From assembly GCA_031422295.1 (NCBI GenBank), contig JANOQM010000030.1, positions 124,001 through 188,000 of the forward strand: a stretch of 64,000 nucleotides of DNA, read 5' to 3'. The position numbers and the translations under genes are program-made. Each line of letters starts with the position of its first letter. The first letter of the stretch is position 1. Below the pieces are notes generated by a model. That model searched no databases. It was not told where the DNA came from and saw only the letters and a list, made by a program, of their open reading frames with translations. Origin of the DNA: JANOMH01 sp031422295 (lineage in GTDB: Bacteria; Pseudomonadota; Alphaproteobacteria; Rhodobacterales; Rhodobacteraceae). Below, in pieces: positions 40,715 to 47,860 of the stretch.

Positions 40715-43648
40715 ATGTGCCCCGATACCGTGACGGATACCCCCGATTACAAAGCCACCCTGAACCTGCCCAAAACCGATTTCCCTATGCGCGCCGGATT
40801 GCCGCAGCGCGAACCCGACTGGCTGGCGCGCTGGGCGCGGATCGGGGTCTATGACAAGCTGCGACTGAAACAGGGGCGGGTGCCCTTCACCCTGCACGAC
40901 GGCCCCCCCTATGCCAACGCGCATCTGCATATCGGGCACGCGTTGAACAAGGTGTTGAAGGATATGGTGGTGCGCAGCCAGCAGATGCTGGGCCGCGACG
41001 CCCGCTATATCCCCGGCTGGGATTGCCACGGCTTGCCGATCGAATGGAAGATCGAGGAGCAATACCGCGCCAAGGGGCTGGACAAGGACGATGTCGATGT
41101 CGTCGCCTTCCGGCAGGAATGCCGCAAGTTCGCCGAAGGCTGGGTCGATATCCAGCGCGAGGAGTTCAAGCGCCTTGGCGTCACCGGCGCATGGGACCGC
41201 CCCTATCTGACCATGGATTTCCACGCCGAACGGGTCATCGCCGAGGAGTTCATGAAATTCCTGATGACCGGGGTGCTGTATCAAGGCTCCAAGCCGGTGA
41301 TGTGGTCGCCGGTGGAAAAGACCGCTTTGGCCGAGGCTGAGGTTGAGTATCATGACGTGACGAGCCATCAGGTCTGGGTGCGGTTTCGGGTGGCAGGGGC
41401 GGCGGTCGAACCCGGATTGCCGCGTGTTCCGCCCCAAGAAGATATGCTGAGTGCTTCGGTAGTCATTTGGACCACAACGCCTTGGACGATCCCGCAGAAC
41501 CGAGCAGTTGCTTTTAGTCCCGACGTGAACTACGGCCTTTATCGGATCGATATCATTGCTGAAAATTCAACAGCAAAGATAGGAGAGACCGTAGTCCTTG
41601 CAGATAAGTTGGCTGAAGCTGCGATGATGTCGGCCAAGATCGAACGTTCGACACGAATGCGTTCCGTCGATTTTACTGAATTGGCGTTTTTGAACCTACG
41701 TCATCCATTCCACAACTTCGAAGGTGCAGAAGGCGAATGGGATTACCCCGTGCCGATGCTTCCTGGCGATCACGTTACAGACGACGCGGGAACGGGGCTA
41801 GTCCATACTGCCCCAAGCCACGGCGATGACGACTATAAACTTGGAGTCGAGTTCGGCCTGCCGATGACTTATAATGTCGAACCCGACGGCACCTATCGCA
41901 AAGACCTGCCGCTGTTCGGCGGCCAAGCCATCCTGACGCCCGAGGGCAAGGAAGGTCCGGCGAACGTCAGCGTTATCAAGGCCCTGCATGCCGCCGGCGC
42001 GCTGTTCGCCAAAGGCAAGCTCAAGCATTCCTACCCGCATTCATGGCGCTCCAAAGCCCCGCTGATCTATCGCAACACCCCGCAATGGTTTGCCGCCATC
42101 GACCGGCCGGTGGGTGACGGGCAGGACCAATACGGTGAAACGATCCGGCAGCGGGCGCTGACCTCCATCGACCAGCTGGTCACATGGACCCCCGCCACTG
42201 GCCGTAACCGGCTGCATTCAATGATCTCGGCGCGGCCCGATTGGGTGCTGAGCCGCCAACGGGCCTGGGGCGTGCCGCTGACCTGTTTCACCAAAATCGG
42301 CGCGAAACCGACGGATGCGGATTTCCTGTTACGCGATCCGGCGGTAAATGCCCGCATCTTGGAAGCGTTCGAGGCCGAAGGGGCGGATGCATGGTATGTG
42401 CAAGGGTTCAAGGAAAAAGTCCTTGGGAACGACCACAACCCCGCCGGCTATGATCAGGTTTTTGACATTCTGGATGTGTGGTTCGATTCTGGCTCCACCC
42501 ATGCCTTCGTGCTGCGCGACCGCGACGACGGGTCCGAGGATGGCCTTGCCGACCTCTATCTGGAAGGCACCGACCAACATCGCGGCTGGTTTCATTCGTC
42601 GATGTTGCAGGCCTGCGGCACGCGCGGGCGCGCCCCCTATCGCGGGGTGCTGACGCATGGGTTCACGCTGGATGAAAAGGGCATGAAAATGTCCAAATCC
42701 ATCGGCAACACCATCGCCCCGCAGCAGATTGTCGATGAATATGGGGCCGATATCCTGCGGCTGTGGGTGGCGCAGACCGATTACACGGCGGACCAGCGGA
42801 TCGGCAAGGAAATCCTGAAAGGGACGGCGGACAGTTATCGCCGGTTGCGCAATACGATGCGGTTCCTGCTGGGGTCTTTGGCCGATTTCAGCGAAAGCGA
42901 CCGGGTTGCGGCGGAGGACATGCCCGAGCTTGAACAATGGGTGCTGCACCGCCTGTCCGAACTGGATGAGACCGTCCGCAAAGGCTATGCCGCCTATGAT
43001 TTCCAAGGCGTCTTTCAGGCAATCTTCACCTTTGCCACGGTCGATATGTCGGCCTTCTACTTCGATATCCGCAAGGATGCGCTGTATTGCGACGGCAACA
43101 CCCCGCGCCGCCGCGCCGCCCGCACCGTCCTTGACCTGCTGTTCCACCGGCTGACGACATGGCTGGCCCCGATCCTGGTCTTCACCATGGAAGAGGTCTG
43201 GCTGGAGCGGTTCCCGGGCGAGGACTCATCCGTGCATCTGGTGGATATCCCCGAAACTCCCGCCACATGGCGCAACGACGCACTGGCCGCCAAATGGGCG
43301 CAGGTCCGGCAAGTGCGCCGGGTGGTGAACGGCGCTTTGGAGGTGCAAAGGGTAGCCAAAATCATCGGCGCATCATTGGAAGCGGCCCCTGTTGTGCATG
43401 TTGATGCGGCCACCAAGGCGCTGCTGGACCCGATGGGTTTTGCTGATATCTGCATCACGTCAGCGATCACCCTGACCGATAGCCCCGCCCCGGCGGGCGC
43501 ATTTGATCTGGACGATGTGCCGGGGGTGCGGGTGGCGTTTGCGCTGGCCCAAGGCGTAAAATGCGACCGGTGCTGGCAGATTTTGCCCGATGTCGGAACG
43601 CATGCCCATGCCGGGACCTGCGCACGCTGCAACGACGCCCTGACGTAG
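40715..43648 (+). CDS. ileS: Isoleucyl-tRNA synthetase
   Basis: A 977-residue class I synthetase. HIGH (72-75 in HLHIGHALNK), KMSKS (about 658-662 in KGMKMSKSIGNT) and a C-terminal zinc finger (KCDRCWQILPD ... CARCNDAL) are all present. The editing (CP1) domain shows TTTPWTIPQNRAVAF and GTGLVHTAPSHGDDDY. Start ATG 40715 (MCPDTVTDTPDYKATLNLPKT) is chosen as the family-like start; a second ATG lies at 40706. The stretch 41461-41760, within the editing domain, is about 49% G+C by hand count against 67-70% in flanking lines. A repeat overlaps the stop codon. Confidence 0.96.
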   Translation: MCPDTVTDTPDYKATLNLPKTDFPMRAGLPQREPDWLARWARIGVYDKLRLKQGRVPFTLHDGPPYANAHLHIGHALNKVLKDMVVRSQQMLGRDARYIPGWDCHGLPIEWKIEEQYRAKGLDKDDVDVVAFRQECRKFAEGWVDIQREEFKRLGVTGAWDRPYLTMDFHAERVIAEEFMKFLMTGVLYQGSKPVMWSPVEKTALAEAEVEYHDVTSHQVWVRFRVAGAAVEPGLPRVPPQEDMLSASVVIWTTTPWTIPQNRAVAFSPDVNYGLYRIDIIAENSTAKIGETVVLADKLAEAAMMSAKIERSTRMRSVDFTELAFLNLRHPFHNFEGAEGEWDYPVPMLPGDHVTDDAGTGLVHTAPSHGDDDYKLGVEFGLPMTYNVEPDGTYRKDLPLFGGQAILTPEGKEGPANVSVIKALHAAGALFAKGKLKHSYPHSWRSKAPLIYRNTPQWFAAIDRPVGDGQDQYGETIRQRALTSIDQLVTWTPATGRNRLHSMISARPDWVLSRQRAWGVPLTCFTKIGAKPTDADFLLRDPAVNARILEAFEAEGADAWYVQGFKEKVLGNDHNPAGYDQVFDILDVWFDSGSTHAFVLRDRDDGSEDGLADLYLEGTDQHRGWFHSSMLQACGTRGRAPYRGVLTHGFTLDEKGMKMSKSIGNTIAPQQIVDEYGADILRLWVAQTDYTADQRIGKEILKGTADSYRRLRNTMRFLLGSLADFSESDRVAAEDMPELEQWVLHRLSELDETVRKGYAAYDFQGVFQAIFTFATVDMSAFYFDIRKDALYCDGNTPRRRAARTVLDLLFHRLTTWLAPILVFTMEEVWLERFPGEDSSVHLVDIPETPATWRNDALAAKWAQVRQVRRVVNGALEVQRVAKIIGASLEAAPVVHVDAATKALLDPMGFADICITSAITLTDSPAPAGAFDLDDVPGVRVAFALAQGVKCDRCWQILPDVGTHAHAGTCARCNDALT

Positions 43649-43670
43649 GGTGGGTTGAAACCCACCTTAC
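43645..43670. repeat. GTAGGGTGGGT palindrome overlapping the ileS stop
   Basis: GTAGGGTGGGT, loop TGAA, ACCCACCTTAC, at 43645-43670, so the TAG stop of ileS lies in the repeat. A TTG at 43655 inside the repeat begins the longest reading of the following alkyltransferase gene. Confidence 0.85.
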
Positions 43671-43681
43671 CTCGCGCCGGG

Positions 43682-44122
43682 TTGGCCACACCGGTCGGCC
43701 TGTTCTGGGTGCAATGCCAGAACGGGGCCATCACCCATGCGGGCTGGGGTGCGGCCCCGGCCCAGACGGATGACCCGGTCCTGCAACACGCCCTTGCCGA
43801 AATCACGGCCTATTTTGACCGGCGATTGCGGCAATTCACCGTGCCATTGAACCCAGCCGTTACCAGTTTTCAAGCCAATCTTCTGCAAGCCCTGATCTCT
43901 ATCCCGTTCGGCGAAACGCAAACCTACGGGCAATTGGCCAAAAAGCTGAGCGCCCCTGCACAAGCCATCGGTCAGGCCTGCGGAGCCAACCCGATCCCGC
44001 TGTTGATTCCGTGCCACCGGGTCCTTGGGGCTGCGACGCTTGGCGGCTATTCCGGGGCCGGGGGGATTGAGACGAAAGTGGCGCTGCTGCGGTATGAAGG
44101 GGCGGCCTCGCTGTTGCTTTGA
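43682..44122 (+). CDS. ogt: Methylated-DNA-protein-cysteine methyltransferase
   Basis: A 146-residue O6-alkylguanine alkyltransferase that repairs alkylated DNA by suicidal transfer to its active Cys. The active site is IPCHRVLG, with helix-turn-helix residues in FGETQTYGQLAKKL and the GGYSGAGGIETKVALLRYEG tail that follows. Start is uncertain: no ATG or GTG lies upstream. TTG 43682 (MATPVGLFWVQCQ) fits the usual family start; TTG 43655 would start within the repeat. Ribosome site weak. It follows ileS by 33 bases. Confidence 0.85.
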   Translation: MATPVGLFWVQCQNGAITHAGWGAAPAQTDDPVLQHALAEITAYFDRRLRQFTVPLNPAVTSFQANLLQALISIPFGETQTYGQLAKKLSAPAQAIGQACGANPIPLLIPCHRVLGAATLGGYSGAGGIETKVALLRYEGAASLLL

Positions 44123-44190
44123 CCCTGCGGACCAATTACGGCTGGCGGTATTGTAACGGTTTTATGACACAGTAGGGCATCGGGGTCTGG

Positions 44191-45027
44191 ATGAGTTTCG
44201 GGGTCTTACTGGCGGTCCTTGGCGCGGCTTTGCTGCATGCAACGTGGAATGCTCTGATCAAGGTCGGATCGTCGAAACTGGGCGGCATGATGATCCTGTC
44301 GCTGACCGAAATTCCAATCGGACTGGCCGTGGCGGCAACCCGGCCATTTCCGGCCCCCGAAGTCTGGCCTTGGGTCTTTGCTGCGGGCTGCACGCATTTC
44401 GCGTATAAGTTTTTTCTGACCTATGCCTATGACAGGGGCGACCTGAGCCGCGTCTACCCGATTGCCCGGGGCGCGGCCCCGATGATTGTGGCGCTGGTCG
44501 GGGCGGCGACGCTGGCCGACGCGGTGTCGGCATTTGAATATGCCGGGATCATCGTGCTGGGGGCGGGGATCGTGCTGATGGCGCGGGGGGTGTTCAGCCG
44601 GGGCGAGGAGCGCCGGCTGCTGCCATATGCGCTGGGATCGGCTGTGGCCACAGCCACCTATACGATGATCGACGGGCTGGGCGCACGCGTATCGGGCGAT
44701 GCCGCAGCCTATGTTGCATGGGTATTCGTGGCCGACGGACTGATCTTTTCAACAGGCATGTTGGCCCTGCGGGGGGCGGCAATCATTCCGCGTGACCGGC
44801 GCAGCTGGGGGCTGGCCAGTGCGGCCAGTGCGGCGTCTTACGCAGCCTATGCGGTATCGATCTGGGCCATGACATTGGCCCCGATTGCCGTGGTCGCCGC
44901 CCTGCGCGAGACGTCGATCCTGTTTGCCGTGCTGATCGGCTGGCTGGTTTTCAAAGAACCGATGGACCGGGGCAAAATAGTGGCCGCAGGGCTGATTGTC
45001 GCCGGGGTCATGCTGACCCGCCTTTAA
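44191..45027 (+). CDS. EamA/DMT family transporter
   Basis: A 278-residue protein with about ten membrane segments and two EamA repeats (first: HATWNALIKVGSSKLGGMMI...; second: ALGSAVATATYTMIDGLGARV...). Typical motifs are the charged break between helices (ARGAAPMIVALVGAATLADAVSA) and LRETSILFAVLIGWLVFKEPMDRGKIVAAGLIVAGV near the end. Drug/metabolite transporter superfamily; substrate unknown. Preceded by no strong ribosome site (ctggATG). Confidence 0.9.
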   Translation: MSFGVLLAVLGAALLHATWNALIKVGSSKLGGMMILSLTEIPIGLAVAATRPFPAPEVWPWVFAAGCTHFAYKFFLTYAYDRGDLSRVYPIARGAAPMIVALVGAATLADAVSAFEYAGIIVLGAGIVLMARGVFSRGEERRLLPYALGSAVATATYTMIDGLGARVSGDAAAYVAWVFVADGLIFSTGMLALRGAAIIPRDRRSWGLASAASAASYAAYAVSIWAMTLAPIAVVAALRETSILFAVLIGWLVFKEPMDRGKIVAAGLIVAGVMLTRL

Positions 45028-45034
45028 GGCAGGG

Positions 45035-45055
45035 GTGGGTTAAAACCCACCTTAC
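45035..45055. repeat. GTAAGGTGGGT palindrome after the DMT transporter
   Basis: GTGGGT, loop TAAA, ACCCACCTTAC. It lies 7 bases past the stop of the transporter. A degenerate second copy (GTGGGTTTCGACCCT) is at 45159-45173, near the 3' end of pcs. Confidence 0.8.
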
Positions 45056-45113
45056 GGATCAAGGTCTTTGGTTTTAATATCCCTGCCCGTGCCCCCCAGA
45101 CCCGCCACCGGTG

Positions 45114-45145
45114 CCTCCGGCGGAGGTATTTTGGCAACAAAGAAA
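45114..45145 (+). repeat. GGTATTTT-type intergenic element between converging genes
   Basis: CCTCCGGCGG, then AGGTATTTTGGCAACAAAGAA: a variant of the element seen at 15543. Located between the converging transporter and pcs genes. Confidence 0.7.
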
Positions 45146-45178
45146 CTGCAATACAAAGTGGGTTTCGACCCTCTTGCT

Positions 45179-45928
45179 TTAGCCATCCGTCCCGTAAATT
45201 ACCTGCTGCACAGCGCCTGCGACCATCAGATAGACCGATGTCACCACCAGCCCCCAATGCGCCCAGCTTTGCGGATCAAAATCGACCCATGCCGCCCAAC
45301 CGGCAAAAAACACCCAAGCCAGGGCCGTCGGCAATGTGATCAGCCGCCAGCGTACCGTCCGGACCGGATGGATGAATTTGACCGGCACGAACATCGCCGC
45401 TGCCAGCACCGTCACCAACGCCACGATCACCCAGAAATTGGGCGATAGCGCGAACAGCACCAGCACCACCATGTTCCAGCAGCCCGGAAATCCGGAAAAG
45501 GAATTGTCCTTGGTTTTCATCCTTGTATCGGCGAAATACAGCGCACTGGCAAAGGTGATGACGCAGATCCCGAACCAGCCGGTCCAGCCGGGCATCAGCC
45601 CGGATTTGAACAGCGCATAGGCGGGCACGAAAACATAGGTCAGATAATCGATGATCAGGTCGAGCAACTGGCCGTCAAAGCTGGGAGCATTGGTTTTTGT
45701 GTCGTAGTGCCGGGCCAGAGGGCCGTCGATTCCGTCAACGAAAAACGCCCCGACCAGCCACAAAAACATCAGGCTCCATTTGCTTTCAACGGCTGCCAGC
45801 ATCGCCAGCATGGCGAAAACCGCCCCAGTCGCAGTGAGCAGATGAACCAAAAGCGCTTTTTGTTGAACTGTCATCGTCTTGTCATGACCCAAAGCGCGTA
45901 ACAGGGCAATCAACTGCTGCGCGTTCAC
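45179..45928 (-). CDS. pcs: Phosphatidylcholine synthase
   Basis: A 249-residue membrane enzyme that condenses choline with CDP-diacylglycerol. The CDP-alcohol motif has the wider Pcs spacing: DGIDGPLARHYDTKTNAPSFDGQLLDLIIDY, with all four aspartates present (contrast with the gene at 10715). About seven membrane segments. Start ATG 45928 (MNAQQLIALLRALGHDK), or the later Met in KTMTVQQKALLVHLL. It contributes phosphatidylcholine, a common lipid of Rhodobacteraceae. Confidence 0.92.
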   Translation of the reverse strand: MNAQQLIALLRALGHDKTMTVQQKALLVHLLTATGAVFAMLAMLAAVESKWSLMFLWLVGAFFVDGIDGPLARHYDTKTNAPSFDGQLLDLIIDYLTYVFVPAYALFKSGLMPGWTGWFGICVITFASALYFADTRMKTKDNSFSGFPGCWNMVVLVLFALSPNFWVIVALVTVLAAAMFVPVKFIHPVRTVRWRLITLPTALAWVFFAGWAAWVDFDPQSWAHWGLVVTSVYLMVAGAVQQVIYGTDG

Positions 45929-45937
45929 CTGAATTTT

Positions 45938-46900
45938 TCACGACACGCCAGACGCGTGCGGATAGGCCCGGGGATGCGCCCGGGGATGCGCCCTGTCATA
46001 GACTTCCATCAGCCGCGCGGTATCGACCGCTGTATAGGCCTGCGTAGTATTCAGGGACGCATGGCCCAGCAATTCCTGGATCACCCGCAGGTCGCCCCCC
46101 GCGTTCAATAAATGCGTGGCAAAGGAATGGCGCAGCGCATGTGGGGTCGCAGTGGCGGGCAGGCCAAGTTGCGCCCTCGCCTGTTCCATCACTTTCTGGA
46201 TCAGCCTTGGGTTCAGCGCACCGCCGCGTGCGCCGCGAAACAACGGAGCGTCCGGGTCCACCCGATAGGGGCAAAGCCGCAGATAGGCGGCCACGGCATC
46301 GCGGGCTGCATCAATCACTGGCACGATGCGTTCTTTGCCACCCTTGCCAATGATCCGCATGATCTGGGGCAGCGGTACGTGGGCCCCGGTCAGCCCCAGT
46401 GCCTCGGATATCCGCAGGCCGCAGCCGTATAACAGCGTCACAACGGCCACATCCCGGGCCGCGACCCACGGCTCGTGGGCCTGCAGTTCAACCGTGTCGA
46501 TCATCGCCGCCGCCCCGGTCACGGTCAGCGGGCGGGGCAATTTATTCTGGAATTTCGGGGCGCGTGTGGACAGAACAGCCGTGGCTTCGAACCCTTCGCG
46601 GTCCGATAGCCAGCGGTAGAATGATTTTACGGCCGACAAAGACCGCGCCAGTGAACGCGCGCCCACACCCCGCCCACGTTCATTGGCCATCCATGACCGC
46701 ATGTCGGGCAATGTGACGCGGGCAATAGGCCCCAGACCCACCTGATCTGCCTGATGATTGCCCATAAAGGTCAGAAATCCCAGCACATCGGTCTGATACG
46801 CCTTGACCGTATTGGCCGCCGCCCCGTTCAGCGCCTGCTCATGATCCAGCCATGCCGCCAGCGCATGGGACAGCGCCGGACTGAGGACTGGCGATATCAC
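45938..46900 (-). CDS. xerC: Tyrosine recombinase XerC
   Basis: A 320-residue chromosome-dimer resolution recombinase that acts with XerD at dif. The catalytic Arg is in LYGCGLRISEALGL, followed by HALRHSFATHLLNAGGDL, ELLGHASLNTTQAY (His and the nucleophilic Tyr). The N-terminal SAM-like core-binding domain is LDHEQALNGAAANTVKAYQTDVLGFLTFMG. GTG 46900 is preferred because it lies one base after the DUF484 stop; an earlier TTG would add 15 unlike residues. dif itself is not in the window. Confidence 0.92.
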   Translation of the reverse strand: MISPVLSPALSHALAAWLDHEQALNGAAANTVKAYQTDVLGFLTFMGNHQADQVGLGPIARVTLPDMRSWMANERGRGVGARSLARSLSAVKSFYRWLSDREGFEATAVLSTRAPKFQNKLPRPLTVTGAAAMIDTVELQAHEPWVAARDVAVVTLLYGCGLRISEALGLTGAHVPLPQIMRIIGKGGKERIVPVIDAARDAVAAYLRLCPYRVDPDAPLFRGARGGALNPRLIQKVMEQARAQLGLPATATPHALRHSFATHLLNAGGDLRVIQELLGHASLNTTQAYTAVDTARLMEVYDRAHPRAHPRAYPHASGVS

Positions 46901-46901
46901 C

Positions 46902-47609
46902 TCAGGACAGCCAGCGCCGCATCGCCCGTTCAAACACGCCGCCAAAAAACGTCAGCAGATCAGTGCCTTGCTGCGGGCTGAATTGATGCGGGTCTTCGGC
47001 CCCCATCACCAGCAGGCCGGGCAGACGACCCTGCCCAAGGTCCAGTTTGATGCAAACTTCGGACCGGATATAGGCGGATTTGTCGCCATAGATCGCGCTG
47101 TCTTCGGGATGAACCTGCCGCAACGTGACCGCCCGCGCCGCAAGATTGCGCCCCCGGGTCAGGTAATCGTCGATGAACCCCGGCTGGGCCACGCTCAGCA
47201 CGTCGCCCAGCCGTTTGATCGCCGGATCATCGCCGCTGGCGACGGATTCAATCACCAGTCTGACTGCATCGACACGCAGTATATCGGCCACATCACTGCC
47301 CAGATCATGCAGGAACGTCTCAAATTTGGTAGCATCCATCAGCCGGGTGATCGCGCGGTGAACCTGATTGGTGCCCGCCAGATTCTCGTAGGCTGCGGCG
47401 ATCACCGACCGATGCGTATCTTCCAGCCGGTCCAGCCGCGCCTCTAGCCGCTCCATCGCGATACCACGCAGGTCTACGATGTTGTTTCCCATGGATTTTT
47501 CATTCGCCGCGACGAGCGCACGCATGATGTCCTTGTCGTCTAAAAGGACGGCAGGGTCGGCAATAATGGTCTCGCGGATGGTGTCGTCCATCTTTTGTCT
47601 GCTGCTCAT
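46902..47609 (-). CDS. DUF484 family protein
   Basis: A 235-residue cytoplasmic protein with a GAF-like C-terminal domain (ARAVTLRQVHPEDSAIYGDKSAYIRSEVCIKLDLGQGRLPGLLVMGAEDPHQFSPQQGTDLLTFFGGVFERAMRRWL) and an N-terminal coiled helix (IAMERLEARLDRLEDTHRSVIAAAYENLAG). The DUF484/XerC adjacency is conserved in proteobacteria, so the protein may be linked to recombination or cell division, but its role is unknown. The stop is one base from the xerC start. ATG 47609 was used; MDD at 47591 is possible. Confidence 0.88.
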   Translation of the reverse strand: MSSRQKMDDTIRETIIADPAVLLDDKDIMRALVAANEKSMGNNIVDLRGIAMERLEARLDRLEDTHRSVIAAAYENLAGTNQVHRAITRLMDATKFETFLHDLGSDVADILRVDAVRLVIESVASGDDPAIKRLGDVLSVAQPGFIDDYLTRGRNLAARAVTLRQVHPEDSAIYGDKSAYIRSEVCIKLDLGQGRLPGLLVMGAEDPHQFSPQQGTDLLTFFGGVFERAMRRWLS

Positions 47610-47784
47610 GGCTTCACTCTTCTAAGGCGTGATTTGCATCCTCATAGCAGGGTTACACGCAGGATTCTTCTATTTTTTTCGAACACCATCCCGCTATGCG
47701 CAGGTTGCAGGTCAGGTCGGGCCAGCCACGTCGGCCTATTGCTGAATAATTCATTGCAAAACGCCCCTTCGGCACATCGACTGG

Positions 47785-47814
47785 TTGCTTGTGCAGGCGG
47801 GCCCTTGCTAGGCT
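47785..47814 (+). promoter_or_regulatory. Possible sigma70-type promoter of the SulP gene
   Basis: TTGCTT (47785-47790), an 18-base spacer and TAGGCT (47809-47814), about 47 bases before the preferred TTG start. It lies in a 254-base gap between the divergent DUF484 and SulP genes which holds no other gene that I can see. Weak match to consensus. Confidence 0.3.
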
Positions 47815-47860
47815 CGCGGGTAATTTAATTGACGGGGCAAACCCCCGCGTTGGAGGGATT

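Noticed and set aside
42329..43147. 272-codon minus-strand frame
   Set aside because: Antisense shadow of ileS; no start context and no known motif, while ileS is fully supported.
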